Assembly: GCA_003999685.1 (NCBI GenBank)
Contig: CP021226.1
Location: 124,001-188,000 of the forward strand
Direction: 5' to 3'
Source: Taiwanofungus camphoratus
Taxonomy: Eukaryota; Basidiomycota; Agaricomycetes; Polyporales; Taiwanofungaceae
Length of the DNA: 64,000 nucleotides
Shown here: piece after piece, positions 13,480 through 24,492 of the stretch
How the letters are laid out: each line of letters starts with the position of its first letter
Numbering within the stretch: the stretch's first letter is position 1
Position numbers and translations under genes: made by a program
The notes under the pieces: generated by a model
What the model was told of the DNA's origin: nothing
The model's database searches: none
The model's input: only the letters and a program-made list of their open reading frames with translations

Positions 13480-13940
13480 TGTATGAGAAGAGTGGCCAAG
13501 TCGGCGAAGCAAACAATGGAGTGGAGGATAGGATAATCGAGCTGCGTGCGACAGCGCTTCAATAGTAGACAGTACGAGTCGATCAGAAGAATACTTATGT
13601 AGGCCAATAAGTCGTCAAGGCGCTCGCCGCTGTCAGAGTGGCTCCAGCGCTCTTAAAGAGCAATGTTCATTGAAGACTTCGGACAGGGTCATGTTATGGT
13701 GAACTAGCAGCAAGGATCGAATCTATATAGTGGCTACAAACATGTTAGTAGCGCAGCAGAACAAGTTGGATTTTTTGAATAATGCATCATATAGAAGTCA
13801 CGGCAGGCTACGTATAGCACACACGTCTCGCCGCGGTTGCACTAAGTAGTGTTAACTGGAGCATGATCAGGCTACCAGAGCAATTCCCAGGATGTATAGG
13901 AATGAATTCGACAGTCATTAACTGAAACGAACAGTAGTGT
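13480..13940. other. Intergenic between protease start and beta-mannosidase stop
   Basis: These 460 bases contain the promoter of the M16 protease gene and the 3' side of the mannosidase gene. I see no gene, RNA or repeat in them. Confidence 0.4.
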
Positions 13941-16900
13941 TTACAACTTTGACGCTTTCTCCTTACCCAAGTATGCAATTTTGATTGCCCTGCCGCTGAG
14001 TCCTTTCGCTAACACAACTTGTCCATCCCCTGGAATTACGTCCAAAGCGTTGTCGCTCCACTTGACTTCCTCGCCTTCACCATCAACGCTCAATAGCAAG
14101 CCTTTCACGGGTCTCTCAACTTCGATACTGACTTCCTCGCCTTCCACATCGATCCGAAGGCCTGGATCTGGGATATCCACATGTCGAAATGGCTGAGGCC
14201 AGTCTGCATAACGCGCGAGCACTTCCCCAGATTGCAGATCGACAAGGCGGGCCGCCACCACCACCGAGTATGACCTTGTCATCTCAAGGTAATTAGGGTC
14301 ACTAGCTTGTGTCAATGGTGGACAAGGGCAAGGTATAGACAATAGCTCTGTAGACTGATTAGGATGGAGAACGGCCTTGAGATGTCGATTGTATGTCCAA
14401 TCGGAGATGAGGTCGACACAATGCAGTACAAGCCTGACTTCCTGAGCCTTAAGGGTACCATTGGTCGCCCAGACCTCAATGCGGGCATCGATGGATCGAA
14501 ATGCCCCAAACTCGTAGAACTGAACAACACATCAAACAGCTCACGTTAGTCCCCCCATATTTGAAGTACGGTCCATTTCGCGTACCTGCTTCGGCCTGTC
14601 ATTATCCCTGTTTTTGGTGACCTGCGAAGCCCGTGTCCGTATGGTCAAAATAACATTTGATACAACAGATACTTACAACTCGGTATACCCCAACGGTTAA
14701 TGGTGCCAATTCACGAGCAATCGCGAAGTAAGCTGGTTTAGGTCGGAGCTATGAGGGCTACGTTGTAAAGGCCGGAATCGAGGGTTTCATAACATGCCCT
14801 TACGAAATAGTCCGCAATTGCCCAAGATGTCACCGGCCAACAGTCATTCAGTTGCCAGACAAGTGCACCACTGGTCTGCACACCGACGAGAAGATCAGAA
14901 CGAAAGTGGCTTCATGTTGCGACATACATACATATTCCTTTCCTCTTCCCTTCCATTCCCGTCTCCACATCCTGAATGCTAGACTGATAGCCTCCGATTG
15001 CATGAGCTGAGTATTGTAAATATGCCTGCAAATGCGAAGTCATCGCGTCGACGGTGAGATATGACGGTACAGCCGACTTACGTCTCGAGATCACTAGTTA
15101 GTCGGAAATTCTCATTCATGATGACGGCGAAACGCCGCTCATGATTACCAGCCTTGTTGTGCTGGGCCATGAGCTTGGATTGTGCCCAGCGTTCATTCTT
15201 GTTGCCATCCAACCAGTAATCCACTGTACGGATATCTGGCATAGACGGAATTCCAAATTCGCTGTCCGTGAGTACCAGGACACTCAATTGATGAAAATAG
15301 ACAGACGACAGAAAGCCCATTATTCGTACCTGATGAAACGACCTCCCATAGTGCCATACTCCTGCCACGGCCTCTCTTTCCCCGCCCATATGTCCCATTG
15401 ATGAATGTCACCAACTGTAGGATCAGCTGTGTCCCAACCCTCCCCTCCGTAAGGTGAGCCTCGGTGGTATGGAATAAGCGGATCAGTATGTTCAGCAACG
15501 ACGGAGGGGAGCACCGACTCGTATATAAGACGGGCTGGCAGATCCGCTATCCCTGGATGCACGATTTGAATTAGCGCACAAGCCATGAATATAAGTCATG
15601 TAACCCGTAAACGAGCGCACCTCCCCATTGAAGAACCTGCTGATAATCTGCACGCAATTCTTCCTCAGCATGGGTCAGGATAGGATAACTGTCTCTTCGC
15701 ACCCTCATTATTTCCACAGAACAATACTATGGCTGGATGATGCCTGAGCCGTATCACATTGTCCTCCGCCTCGGCCTTGACATTGGCAACAAATTCACTA
15801 TGCACAGGATATACGCCACATGCAAACTGGAAATCCTGCCAAACCAAAATGCCTAGCTCTGTGTGCACGTGAAATGAGCTCAGCTTTGATCGGTAGGAAA
15901 TATCAGACCTACCATCACAGATATCGTAGAAAACATCAGGTTCGTAAACTCCTCCTCCCCACAATCTAACCATGTTCTGGTTGCCGTCTCTGAGAAGTGT
16001 GAGCCAAGCGCGATACCGCTCCTCTGTCAATTCCGTGAGGAAGTTATGCGCAGGAATCCAGTTAGATCCTGCGTGGGCTAACAGTTGGACCAAGCATACT
16101 CAAAGTCAAGAAAGCACCCACCACCCATGAACATTCTGATACCATTGACCTCGAACAGGAAAGTGGTACCTTTACCATACTGATCAACTCCCTGTAGAGG
16201 CTCCTGCACGAGTTCAATGCGGCGAAAGCCAATACGTTTCGACGTTTGGTCAAGGATAGTATTGTCCTGGTGAATGCATGTCACATATTAGTCGAAAAGT
16301 TGGAGAGTGTGCAAAATACGGTGGAAGGTAGAAAATGGAGCATCCGACTAACCTCGGCAAATAGCACCACTTCCAGGACATACATACTCTGTTTTCCATA
16401 TTTGACGGGCCACCACAGTTCCACCATATTCTCTAAGTTCCAGCTCACGACTTCGGCTTGGCTACCATGGATTCGGTCAAGGGAAAGGAGTATTCGTTCC
16501 TCCTTGATAATCTGACCAGTCGTATAATCCTTCAGAACAAATTCGGCAGACCTAGCTGTTGATACTAGTCCAACCACAACAATATCGACTTTCAAAGAAG
16601 GAGAGAGAGCTGGTAGAGGTGAAACGTATGCATGAGTGTGTACGGAGCGTACACGGGTTGTGTAGATGACAAGGCTGATGGGTCGATAAGGCCCACAGGT
16701 CATTAGCTCGGGGCCCTGAGTGGAAGTAGGATAAGCCGAATGATCAATATTTCCGCTTGAAAAGTTGAACTAACCCAATCCCACCTGCGGGATATGGAAC
16801 GAGTATGATTACTGGTGCCTTCAACCAACTCATGAAATTACACTCACCTCCAGTCATACTGCGCTTTGCGAACGTATACTCGACTAGGATCGCCGAGATT

Positions 16901-17769
16901 GGTCGACCCAGCTCTGACTCGACCATGTGTTTTCTCGAGCTCCTTTGCAATCAGTTTTGCTGACTTGAAATGAAGGAGCAAGGTGTTTCTTGCGGCAGAA
17001 ATCTCGATAGGAACCTACGAGATGGGTTTATATGAGAATCACATTCTCGAGAAGGATAGTTAGTTGTACCAAATATGATCGGAACATGTTGTCCGAAGAA
17101 AGTATCTTGATGCCATTCTGTTCATGACGGTCAATCCAACGTTCATATCAAGACATCAGGCATATCTTGAAGTGATCTTGGCTCGGAAAAGTTACAGTGC
17201 TCCTGGCCACACCGCAGCCCTCTGCAAGAAACCTTCGATGACTGCCCAGGCACGAGGTCTTCATGCGCATACTATACATGTCAATATATAGGTCGTGATA
17301 GTTCGACACGATTGACGGGAAGGCTCGCTAACAAAGGTGCAGTCCTGACTTATGACACGATGGTCATGCTTACCAGGTAAATGTCGCAAATGGTATCGAG
17401 ACCTTCGAAAAATAGCTCTACTAGCGCATCCACATGGCGTAACTCACACGAGAAAGTGCAGGCGTAGAGCCATTCTCTCTCACCGACCCCTTCCAATTGC
17501 ATCAATTGCCAACTGTTAGACGGATCAATGGGACGGGTCTCACATTGAACTTTATGCTCATTGAAGCCGATGAAAGGATCAGGAATGTGGCCAGCCTTCA
17601 GCAGTTCTACATGTATTTCAGAAGGGAATGTTTGTGCTGCCGTCCAGGTTGAGTTGAGGCTGTCAGTGGCATGGGTCAACTGCAACGCTTCGTCCCAGAC
17701 AGATCGGTAAGTCGCATCTCGTTCCTTCCAGTGCCAGCCGTCACTGAGTGTAGATATATGGGTCTGCAT
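13941..17769 (-). CDS. GH2 beta-mannosidase
   Basis: Family GH2 beta-mannosidase (fungal B type, probably intracellular), which removes terminal beta-mannose from manno-oligosaccharides. The ATG at 17769 gives MQTHISTLSDGWHWKERD with no signal peptide. The N-terminal lectin-like domain includes DPFIGFNEHKVQ (about 17560), and the sandwich domain continues to 16300. The barrel has NMVRLWGGGVYEPDVFYD (about 15930-15985), LGILVWQDFQFACGVYP (about 15815-15865) and VLFCGNNE (about 15710-15730), whose Glu is the acid/base. The nucleophile Glu is in SEFGIPSMPDIRT (about 15230-15270). The protein ends AYLGKEKASKL, stop TAA at 13941-13943. Length (about 900 residues) and motif order fit intact enzymes. 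It lies in a minus-strand block with a GH35 enzyme, which suggests a shared role in hemicellulose breakdown. Confidence 0.9.
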
Positions 17770-19301
17770 ACTGCTACAGTGGGGAGTATGGAGGGTTAGC
17801 TATCTAATAGACTCAGCAACCGTTTAAAAAGACTTCTCGAATAGCTGGTAGACACGAGACCTAAGATTCGGATGTCCGGGCCGTTTCATAGGGATGTGAG
17901 TAGGTGAATTATCGGTGCGAAGCCGCTGCTTATGATACCTTCATCAACTCCGACAAGACATTGCGATAATTTTATGGCATTCGAATCGGCTGGTTGAAAC
18001 AGCGTTTGGCACCCTCCTCTGACAGACTGATGCTGACAAGACCTTGCTGAGCTGAATGGGTACTGTTGCATTGCACAGGACTCGGAAACGCTCTGGAATA
18101 GCAAACTGACCTTTGTCGTAACCGGCGAGTCCAGATACCAGCAGACATTTTGAACTCACCAGGCAAGTATCAGCGCCGTTTTCGACAATTTCCTGACAAT
18201 AGGTATAGCGTCCAGCCGGTGAGGTCAAATAGATCTAGGTTCCTACTATTCCCTGACCTTTGTGGGCCGAGCTTGCGCCTAAAGGTGTTCAAATCAATAA
18301 TTACGAAGATGGTAAGACACGAAAGCGACCATACGTTCCAGACCTTCGTTCCTATGAAGGAAGGATTGAGTGACTGATAACATCGATAAAGTCAGTCATG
18401 ACGGACTTACATATCTCATGCCAAACTCATAGATGCACAACTGTGTGTTGTATAAGGGATAGGTTTCATCTTCCGTACAAGCTCCGGTGTGAGAATGGTG
18501 GTTATACGAGTCCCATCAGCTTTGGCACTAGTATTTTCCGATTTGAAGACGTGCTATGCGTTGGATCGATCAGTAGACATTCTGGATGTAACCGAAAGTG
18601 AGTGGAAACGGCTATTGAAGTGACAGTTCTCTGTGCGATCTAGGTAATAAGTACCACTGATGCCGACGATATAGACTTCACACAATGTAAGAGACAGGGA
18701 TGTCCTCGCTGCCTTGGGCAAGAAGTATTCGTATACAGCACAAGTTGAGAGTAAACTTTTACTATGAATTTTCAAATTACAGTGCTTTGATCGATAGACA
18801 CCGGCCGTGATTTTTTCAGACTCCGTCGTTCACCTGAAATGTACTTATATATTCCTCTTGCCAATGTGCACCGCGACACCAGCAAAGCTTGCTGAGCTTG
18901 GATTTATGACGCTTTACATCTAGCTTACGTGACCACATTCAATGGATGCCAAGGTCTGACACTGCAATGCACTGACTTATATACAGATGTTTTCACACTC
19001 GGAATCCTGATTATATAGTACTACAAATGTAATGTATAATGTTCCTCTACTTTAACAGTGATCTTTCTATATACATTTCCTTAGTGTCTGAAGGCTGTAT
19101 CTTCTATTACTCTAATCATACAGGAAGCTGTAAAGGAAGGTCTATATGGTCAATGTCTGTCCTCCCACTAGCTACCAGTAGGTCCAGGGGAATCTAGCAA
19201 ATTGTTGTTCATGTCGCTAACATTACTGATGTATTCATCCCAATCAGCCCATCTGTTGGATATAATCAGTTGAGCTTACGAGGTCAAATACACTTCATCA
19301 C
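17770..19301. other. Long intergenic stretch, no confident gene
   Basis: The 1.5 kb lies between the mannosidase start and the regulator stop. Around 18150-18225 on the minus strand a short frame reads SPAGRYTYCQEIVENGADTC and then a GTGAGT-like donor. This could be one exon of a small gene or of a decayed one. I could not find convincing partner exons. The rest is AT-rich (18960-19180 especially) and looks like untranslated sequence. Confidence 0.3.
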
Positions 19302-22300
19302 TCACTCAAATCCACTTGGCGCATTTGACCACATGGCAAGCATATTGTCGGTGAAGCAAGCATCACTGGCTAATGTTGCCATGCTATCAGGCGTTGAATA
19401 AATCCCAGATATATCTTGCTGCTGGTACAATGGAGGTTCCGCCGGTAACGATGATGGCATCGCTGTAAAAATTGGGTCATGTGCACTTGGAGGATGCGTA
19501 GATAAGAACGATAACATCGAATGGTCTACAGTGTTTGGTAATGCTTCTCCTGGACCAATAGGAGCACTGCTTGTAGAGGGGCTGACTTGCGAGATGCTAG
19601 GCAGAGAAGCCATTACTCTATTGCTAAATGGAGAATTGAGCCATAAATTGTGCATCATCGATCCGACCGCATTGGGCGCTTTGATTCCAGAGTGCAACGG
19701 CAGTCGACCTAATTCTTCACTGTGAATAGGAAGCACAAAAGGATCTAAATTGAGGGGCATGACAGAGAAATTTGACATGGAGTTGTCCGGGTCCTGCATC
19801 GGATATAGTAATGGCTTTGTATCTGCCACCAAAGTAGAGGGACCAGCTACAGTTATTTCGCTGGATACTCGTTTTGAATCCACGGGATCGTGTGATGTCT
19901 TGTCCGAAACCAGCGTTGTAGGGATCGTGGATGAGGTGGCTGCTGGAACCAATATCGGGCTGGCCACTTCTCTTTCACGTTTATGGCTTGTAGGTGAAGT
20001 CTGCGGGAGTGGAAGGTCTCCAACAGAGGCCAACTCGAATAAGATGTCCCTGGGTCCAATATAAGACCAAAGCACAACTTCTCCATAATTTGATACTCAC
20101 CACAAATGGCCAGCCGTATACCACCTGTACAGTGTGACTCAAATAAGAACAGGGCATAAACGAGTACTTGAAATGTATACTTCGCTTCCAATGCCTTTAG
20201 CAGTTCCATGCATTTATTAACATCAGCCACTTCTTCCGAAGGATTACTACTGAGGCCCGAGCGCTTTCCACCCCACATGTTCAATAGAAGCACGATTCCG
20301 GCAGTGAAAAGGGTGGTCTAGGAAGGTTGCATTAAAGAAAACTAAGATGACAAAACAAGATACATTACGCCATAGAACTTACTAAGGTGTGATGCATTGT
20401 CGTTTCAGTACGTTGAAATTGGAAGTGTAGGACGTGGACGCAAGATCGGGCTGCATTGGTACAGATCGCCAAGGAAGGGAAAGACAATGGCGAGGGCTTG
20501 CGAGGCGAAGGGATAAACGGGCGGTGGACTGTGATTTGGATTTGATAGTAGAAGGCGTAAAGGGTTGCGGATTGATTGAGGAACAAGATGTTCTCCTGAT
20601 TAGGATCCCAACGTACTATCCCACGTATATCAGATAGCCGTCGTCATAGATTATTTGAGCATGGTACGTACAGTGATTGGGAACTGAGTCGATCCATCTA
20701 TTTAGTGAAGAATCCAATTCTGCTACAGTATGTTGCTCCCATTGTGGCCCTACGAAGCCGAGTAAAAGTTTCGACTTATTGATCGAGTACTAAGTAAATA
20801 GTTTGTCAATATGTGCATCGCAAGACGCTGACAGGCTGATCTGTAGTCTCCACTTACGATAGTACGTAGAGCGAATGCAAGGATCCGAGTCAGCTTTAGA
20901 AAACAAACGAAGTATGTCACAGTCGACGGTTTGCCCGGGGGCTGCTTGAAGGCAAGGTCCGGATTAGGATGTGTCCAGTACTCGTCGTCGCACTCGATGG
21001 GCAAATCGAGGTCGAAGCTGGATCCCCCAATCCAATTGATCAACAAACCGAGTGACCAGAGTCCTAAGCCCACTTACTCTTCATCCTGTATGGCACAGGG
21101 CCGTCCAAGAGCATGGCTAAGTGTTCTATCCATGGCAACAAGGACCCTATTTCTATAGCTAAGGACTGATAATTTTTGATTGACGGAGACAACATACCAG
21201 AATGCACGCTTCCATAGCTCGTCTTCGACGGTTGGACGCGCATTATACACTTTCCGACGGTGCGCGCCCACATCCTGCGCCAACCGAGCACCCACCCCAA
21301 TTATGGTCCAACAGGTCTGTGGGGCCGACGTACCCAGCATGAAAATGGGCGAGAGCTATGGGAAAACCTCATCAATACTCTTCAAATGAAAGTGAAGGGC
21401 ACCTACACAATAGATTTGGAGATCGTACAATCGAGGAGGCGCGAGAAGTGATTTGCGAGTCGGCTCCACTTGCTGGAACCATTGCCATCCACATGAGTGA
21501 GTCTCTGATTCAAATCCCTTGAGATATACCCGGGGATCGTCCGTAAAACGAGAACCTATAGCGCAGACGAGGAGGACAACTGAGCCGAACCCCTCATCAC
21601 GAAGATGCAGGCCATTTCTGATACCGTCTTCCAAGGTCGGGCGGTGCAAGAGCGACGTGTAACAGTTTACGTTGACAAAATAGAGGTCAACGAGCGAGTT
21701 CATTAAGTCGTCGTCTGGAAAACTCTGATGTGGTGGCGGAACCTCCTGCACCGCAGATTGCAACCACTTTCGTGAAGGAATAGAAGTGGAGAATAGCATG
21801 AGGACCATCTGCCCTCCGAGCCTGAGTTGGTAAGGAACATACCGGATGTACGCTCCAATATTGCGGTCGTTTGTACCTCAGATTAAGGTGCGTATTGGGG
21901 TGTGGTACATTGCTGGTATAGTGGGCTCCAGAATATTCGCGCTTCAAGTCTATGGCTGTTTGAAGAAATGTAATGTTACTCGACTTCCCGAAGAAACGCA
22001 AACGGCCGGGATCCAGGCGCATCTGCTTGAGGTTCTGCACCAGAGTGTTCTGCACCGAGCGTTCATCATCGCTAGGATCTAGATTCTCCGGGTTTGGGGG
22101 ATCGAGGACGCACGCACAGCCCGCCGTTGAGATAGTAGATGGCGGAGCATCCGCAAAGGGTTGTGGCCGATAAACCGCTTCGCCGTTTTTGTCATGCTTG
22201 TCCTCCAATTTTTCAAAGTTCTTGATAAATTGGCCGCCCAGCTCTTTCGAGAAGTCTGCATTAGGACGTAGCTGTCGACGTGGAATCAACTGAATGCACA

Positions 22301-22811
22301 GAAAATCGGGTTTTATGCCACTTACGGTGTTCAATAACTTTTCCATTTTTTCGAGACGAGCCTCGAGGGTCTCCACATATCTACCAATTATTCGTTATAC
22401 ACCTATGTGTTCCCACATACGGGGTATCCTTACCCTTTCGGTGGACCACGTTTCTAGTACAAGACTGCAATTTCAGAGTGACAGTTCGAGTACATTGAGA
22501 GAAGGCTTGCCTTTGCAGCGTGAAGGTAAGTACAGTCATGCTTGTAGATGTTACAATTTGAGCATTGATTATTGGGCATTTGACTCCCGTCACCTTCAAA
22601 TAAATGAATCAAAGTCCTTCTGCGGCGGCAGTGAGTGTCCCTTACACCGGACTGTGATTCATTAAATCAATGCTGCATAAACTATGTAAAAGAATCGAAA
22701 GGGCGTACTCTTCTTGCGCCTACAAACGTCGCATGCGCGTTGTATTTTTCTCTTCTTTAGACTCTGGGAAGTGATCTCGCTTCCATTGAACTCATCTTCT
22801 TGAGAAGACAT
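19302..22811 (-). CDS. Zn2Cys6 transcription factor with fungal_trans domain
   Basis: Binuclear zinc-cluster regulator of about 850-900 residues. The ATG at 22811 gives MSSQEDEFNGSE and a basic stretch. The cluster follows the pattern C-x2-C-x6-C-x9-C-x2-C-x6-C (ACDVCRRKKIRCDGSQ, then QCSNCNIYKHDC). It is encoded by exon 1 (22709-22811), a 6-nt exon (22646-22651), an exon at 22511-22593 and a 20-nt exon (22434-22453). The intron 22454-22510 is GC-AG, and YVETLEARLEKMEKLL follows as a short dimerising coiled coil. The middle domain has LLHRPTLEDG (about 21630), AIGSRFTDDPRVY (about 21530-21565) and WTIIGVGARLAQDVG (about 21265-21310). The C-terminal ~250 residues (19302-20075) are Ser/Pro-rich and likely activating. 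The cluster and linker resemble the xylanase/cellulase-regulator class of basidiomycetes, an inference from memory only. Confidence 0.88.
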
Positions 22812-22989
22812 GAGTATGGTTGACTCCGATATAGCCTTAGTGAGGGATATAGAAAGCGAAGATGCCCGGCGTTTGATAAGAGGTTGGCGATGGGTCAGGA
22901 ATGACTGAAGTCAGAAAACGCTGTTGAATGTTGAAGGTGGGACTCGCATACGGCGGATAGGGTTGCAATGCCGGCGGCACCCCGTTACA
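22812..22989. promoter_or_regulatory. Upstream region of the Zn2Cys6 gene
   Basis: Only about 180 bases separate the regulator start from the first copy of the inverted repeat. The repeat may therefore sit inside or next to the regulator's promoter. No specific element can be named. Confidence 0.3.
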
Positions 22990-23345
22990 TGTTGCTGTTG
23001 CACGAAACGAGTCGCGCAGCCAAATACACGCCAGTTTCCGCCTCAACCGCGTTTCAACTTTGAATTGCGATATCTCACGAACTGCTCAACATTTTCGCTT
23101 TCTGTCAACGGAATCAGGCTCTGCTCGTCGATGCGGAGGGCACAGTGCCCACTATGTCTCCATCTGGCTACTAGGTCATGGTCTGCTGTCTGTGTGTGCG
23201 CTTGAGTTTCGAGTCATATTCACACTTGATGGGGTGCTTGGATGTTCTCGCACAGTGATGGAGAGCTGTTAGATAGATGGTGGGCAGGGCACCATGTTTT
23301 TTTTTGGAAGGAGGCATAGCCGGAAGCTTGAGGTACTATGCATGC
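22990..23345 (+). repeat. Left arm of a diverged inverted repeat
   Basis: This stretch matches the reverse complement of 24125-24492 almost from end to end, by eye with scattered mismatches and small gaps. Shared landmarks are GCACGAAACGAG, GCCAAATACACG, CTTTGAATTG, GCTCAACATTTTC, GGAGGGCAC, TTAGATAGATGGTGGGCAGG and GGAGGCAT. The reading frames in it are broken and differ between copies, so it looks like a non-coding repeat (terminal or solo-LTR-like piece) rather than a gene. Its class is not recognised. Confidence 0.75.
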
Positions 23346-24124
23346 TACTCGGACAACATTCACATCTACCTTATCTGCTCTTCACCCTATGTATCTTGCA
23401 CAATTTTGCGCTAGATTATTATATGATATCTTCAGAACACATCACTGTTTTCTGGAAGTGTCAGCTGCATGGCTGAATGCATACAGTTTTTTGTCTCCAC
23501 TGTGTCTGCACCACCCTGGCTTCAACTTGTAAGATCTCCTGAATGATGCAATATATTTTCTTTCTCTCAATAGATTTGGCTTATACTTGTCAATTTGGCG
23601 GGCATGGTACCAGCAAGGTTAGTATATAACCGCTATATTGACTTCTGACACATACTCTATGACTTCAAACAGCATCTGTATTGGATGGGGTGCACAGGCA
23701 GCTCTCAGAAGTAACGGAGATATTGGATATGGACTACAGACAGGGCAACATATTGTTTTTGTAAGCAAATACACTCTGTTTCAGTTGTTTTCGTGGTGCA
23801 TACTACGTATGTGACCGGCTGGTGGTATAGTACACGCTCTGGAGAACTTGGACTGTTGTGCGCACTACTCAGACCCTTCAATATCACTCTAAGGATATCC
23901 CATAGGGTCATGGGTCAGTTCAAGTTGTCCCAATGTTGAGCACTGTGACTTTGGACAAGTTTCTAGTTCACAGTAAACAATGTACATCCTCAATCATAGT
24001 TCGACGTTGGACTCAACTTTTTTTGTCTTGCGTATGATCTGATGACAGTCCGGGTGAAGTATAATAGATATGCACAAGATGCAAAAAGGAAATGGAAAAA
24101 AATTGTAGGGAGCTCTTGTCCAAG
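23346..24124. other. Spacer between inverted-repeat arms
   Basis: This 0.78-kb AT-rich spacer shows no transposase or reverse-transcriptase motif. Small similarities to the arms may continue for a few tens of bases at each side. It may be the eroded interior of one element, or unrelated sequence between two independent insertions in opposite orientation. Confidence 0.4.
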
Positions 24125-24492
24125 GTATATACATCATACCTCGAGCTTCCGGCCATGCCTCCTTTCGAAAAAAGAACACATGGTGCCCTGCCCACCATCT
24201 ATCTAACACCTCTCCATCATTTCGTAGGACTATCCAAGCCATCCGTTAAGTGTAGACTCATTCCGAAGTTCGGGAATGCACACAGACAGCAAAACATGAC
24301 CTAACAGATATAGGCATAGTGGGCGCCGTGCCCTCCGTGTTGGTGAGCAGAATCCAGATCCGTTTACAGAAAGTGAAAATGTTGAGCGGTTCGAGAGATA
24401 TCTCAATTCAAAGTTGAGGTGCCAGAAACGTGGTCGAGGCAGAAATGTGCGTGTATTTGGCCGCACAACTCGTTTCGTGCAAACAGCAATAA
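24125..24492 (-). repeat. Right arm of a diverged inverted repeat
   Basis: This is the reverse-complement partner of 22990-23345. The arm ends at about 24490, where the sequence changes to recognisable phytase coding sequence (WFPAGEYVP, from about 24495). The arm-phytase border is therefore a probable insertion or rearrangement breakpoint. Confidence 0.75.

Noticed and set aside
22990-24492. Idea that the inverted repeat is a complete DNA transposon
   Set aside because: The arms are far longer than usual terminal repeats, diverged from each other, and the spacer has no transposase motif.
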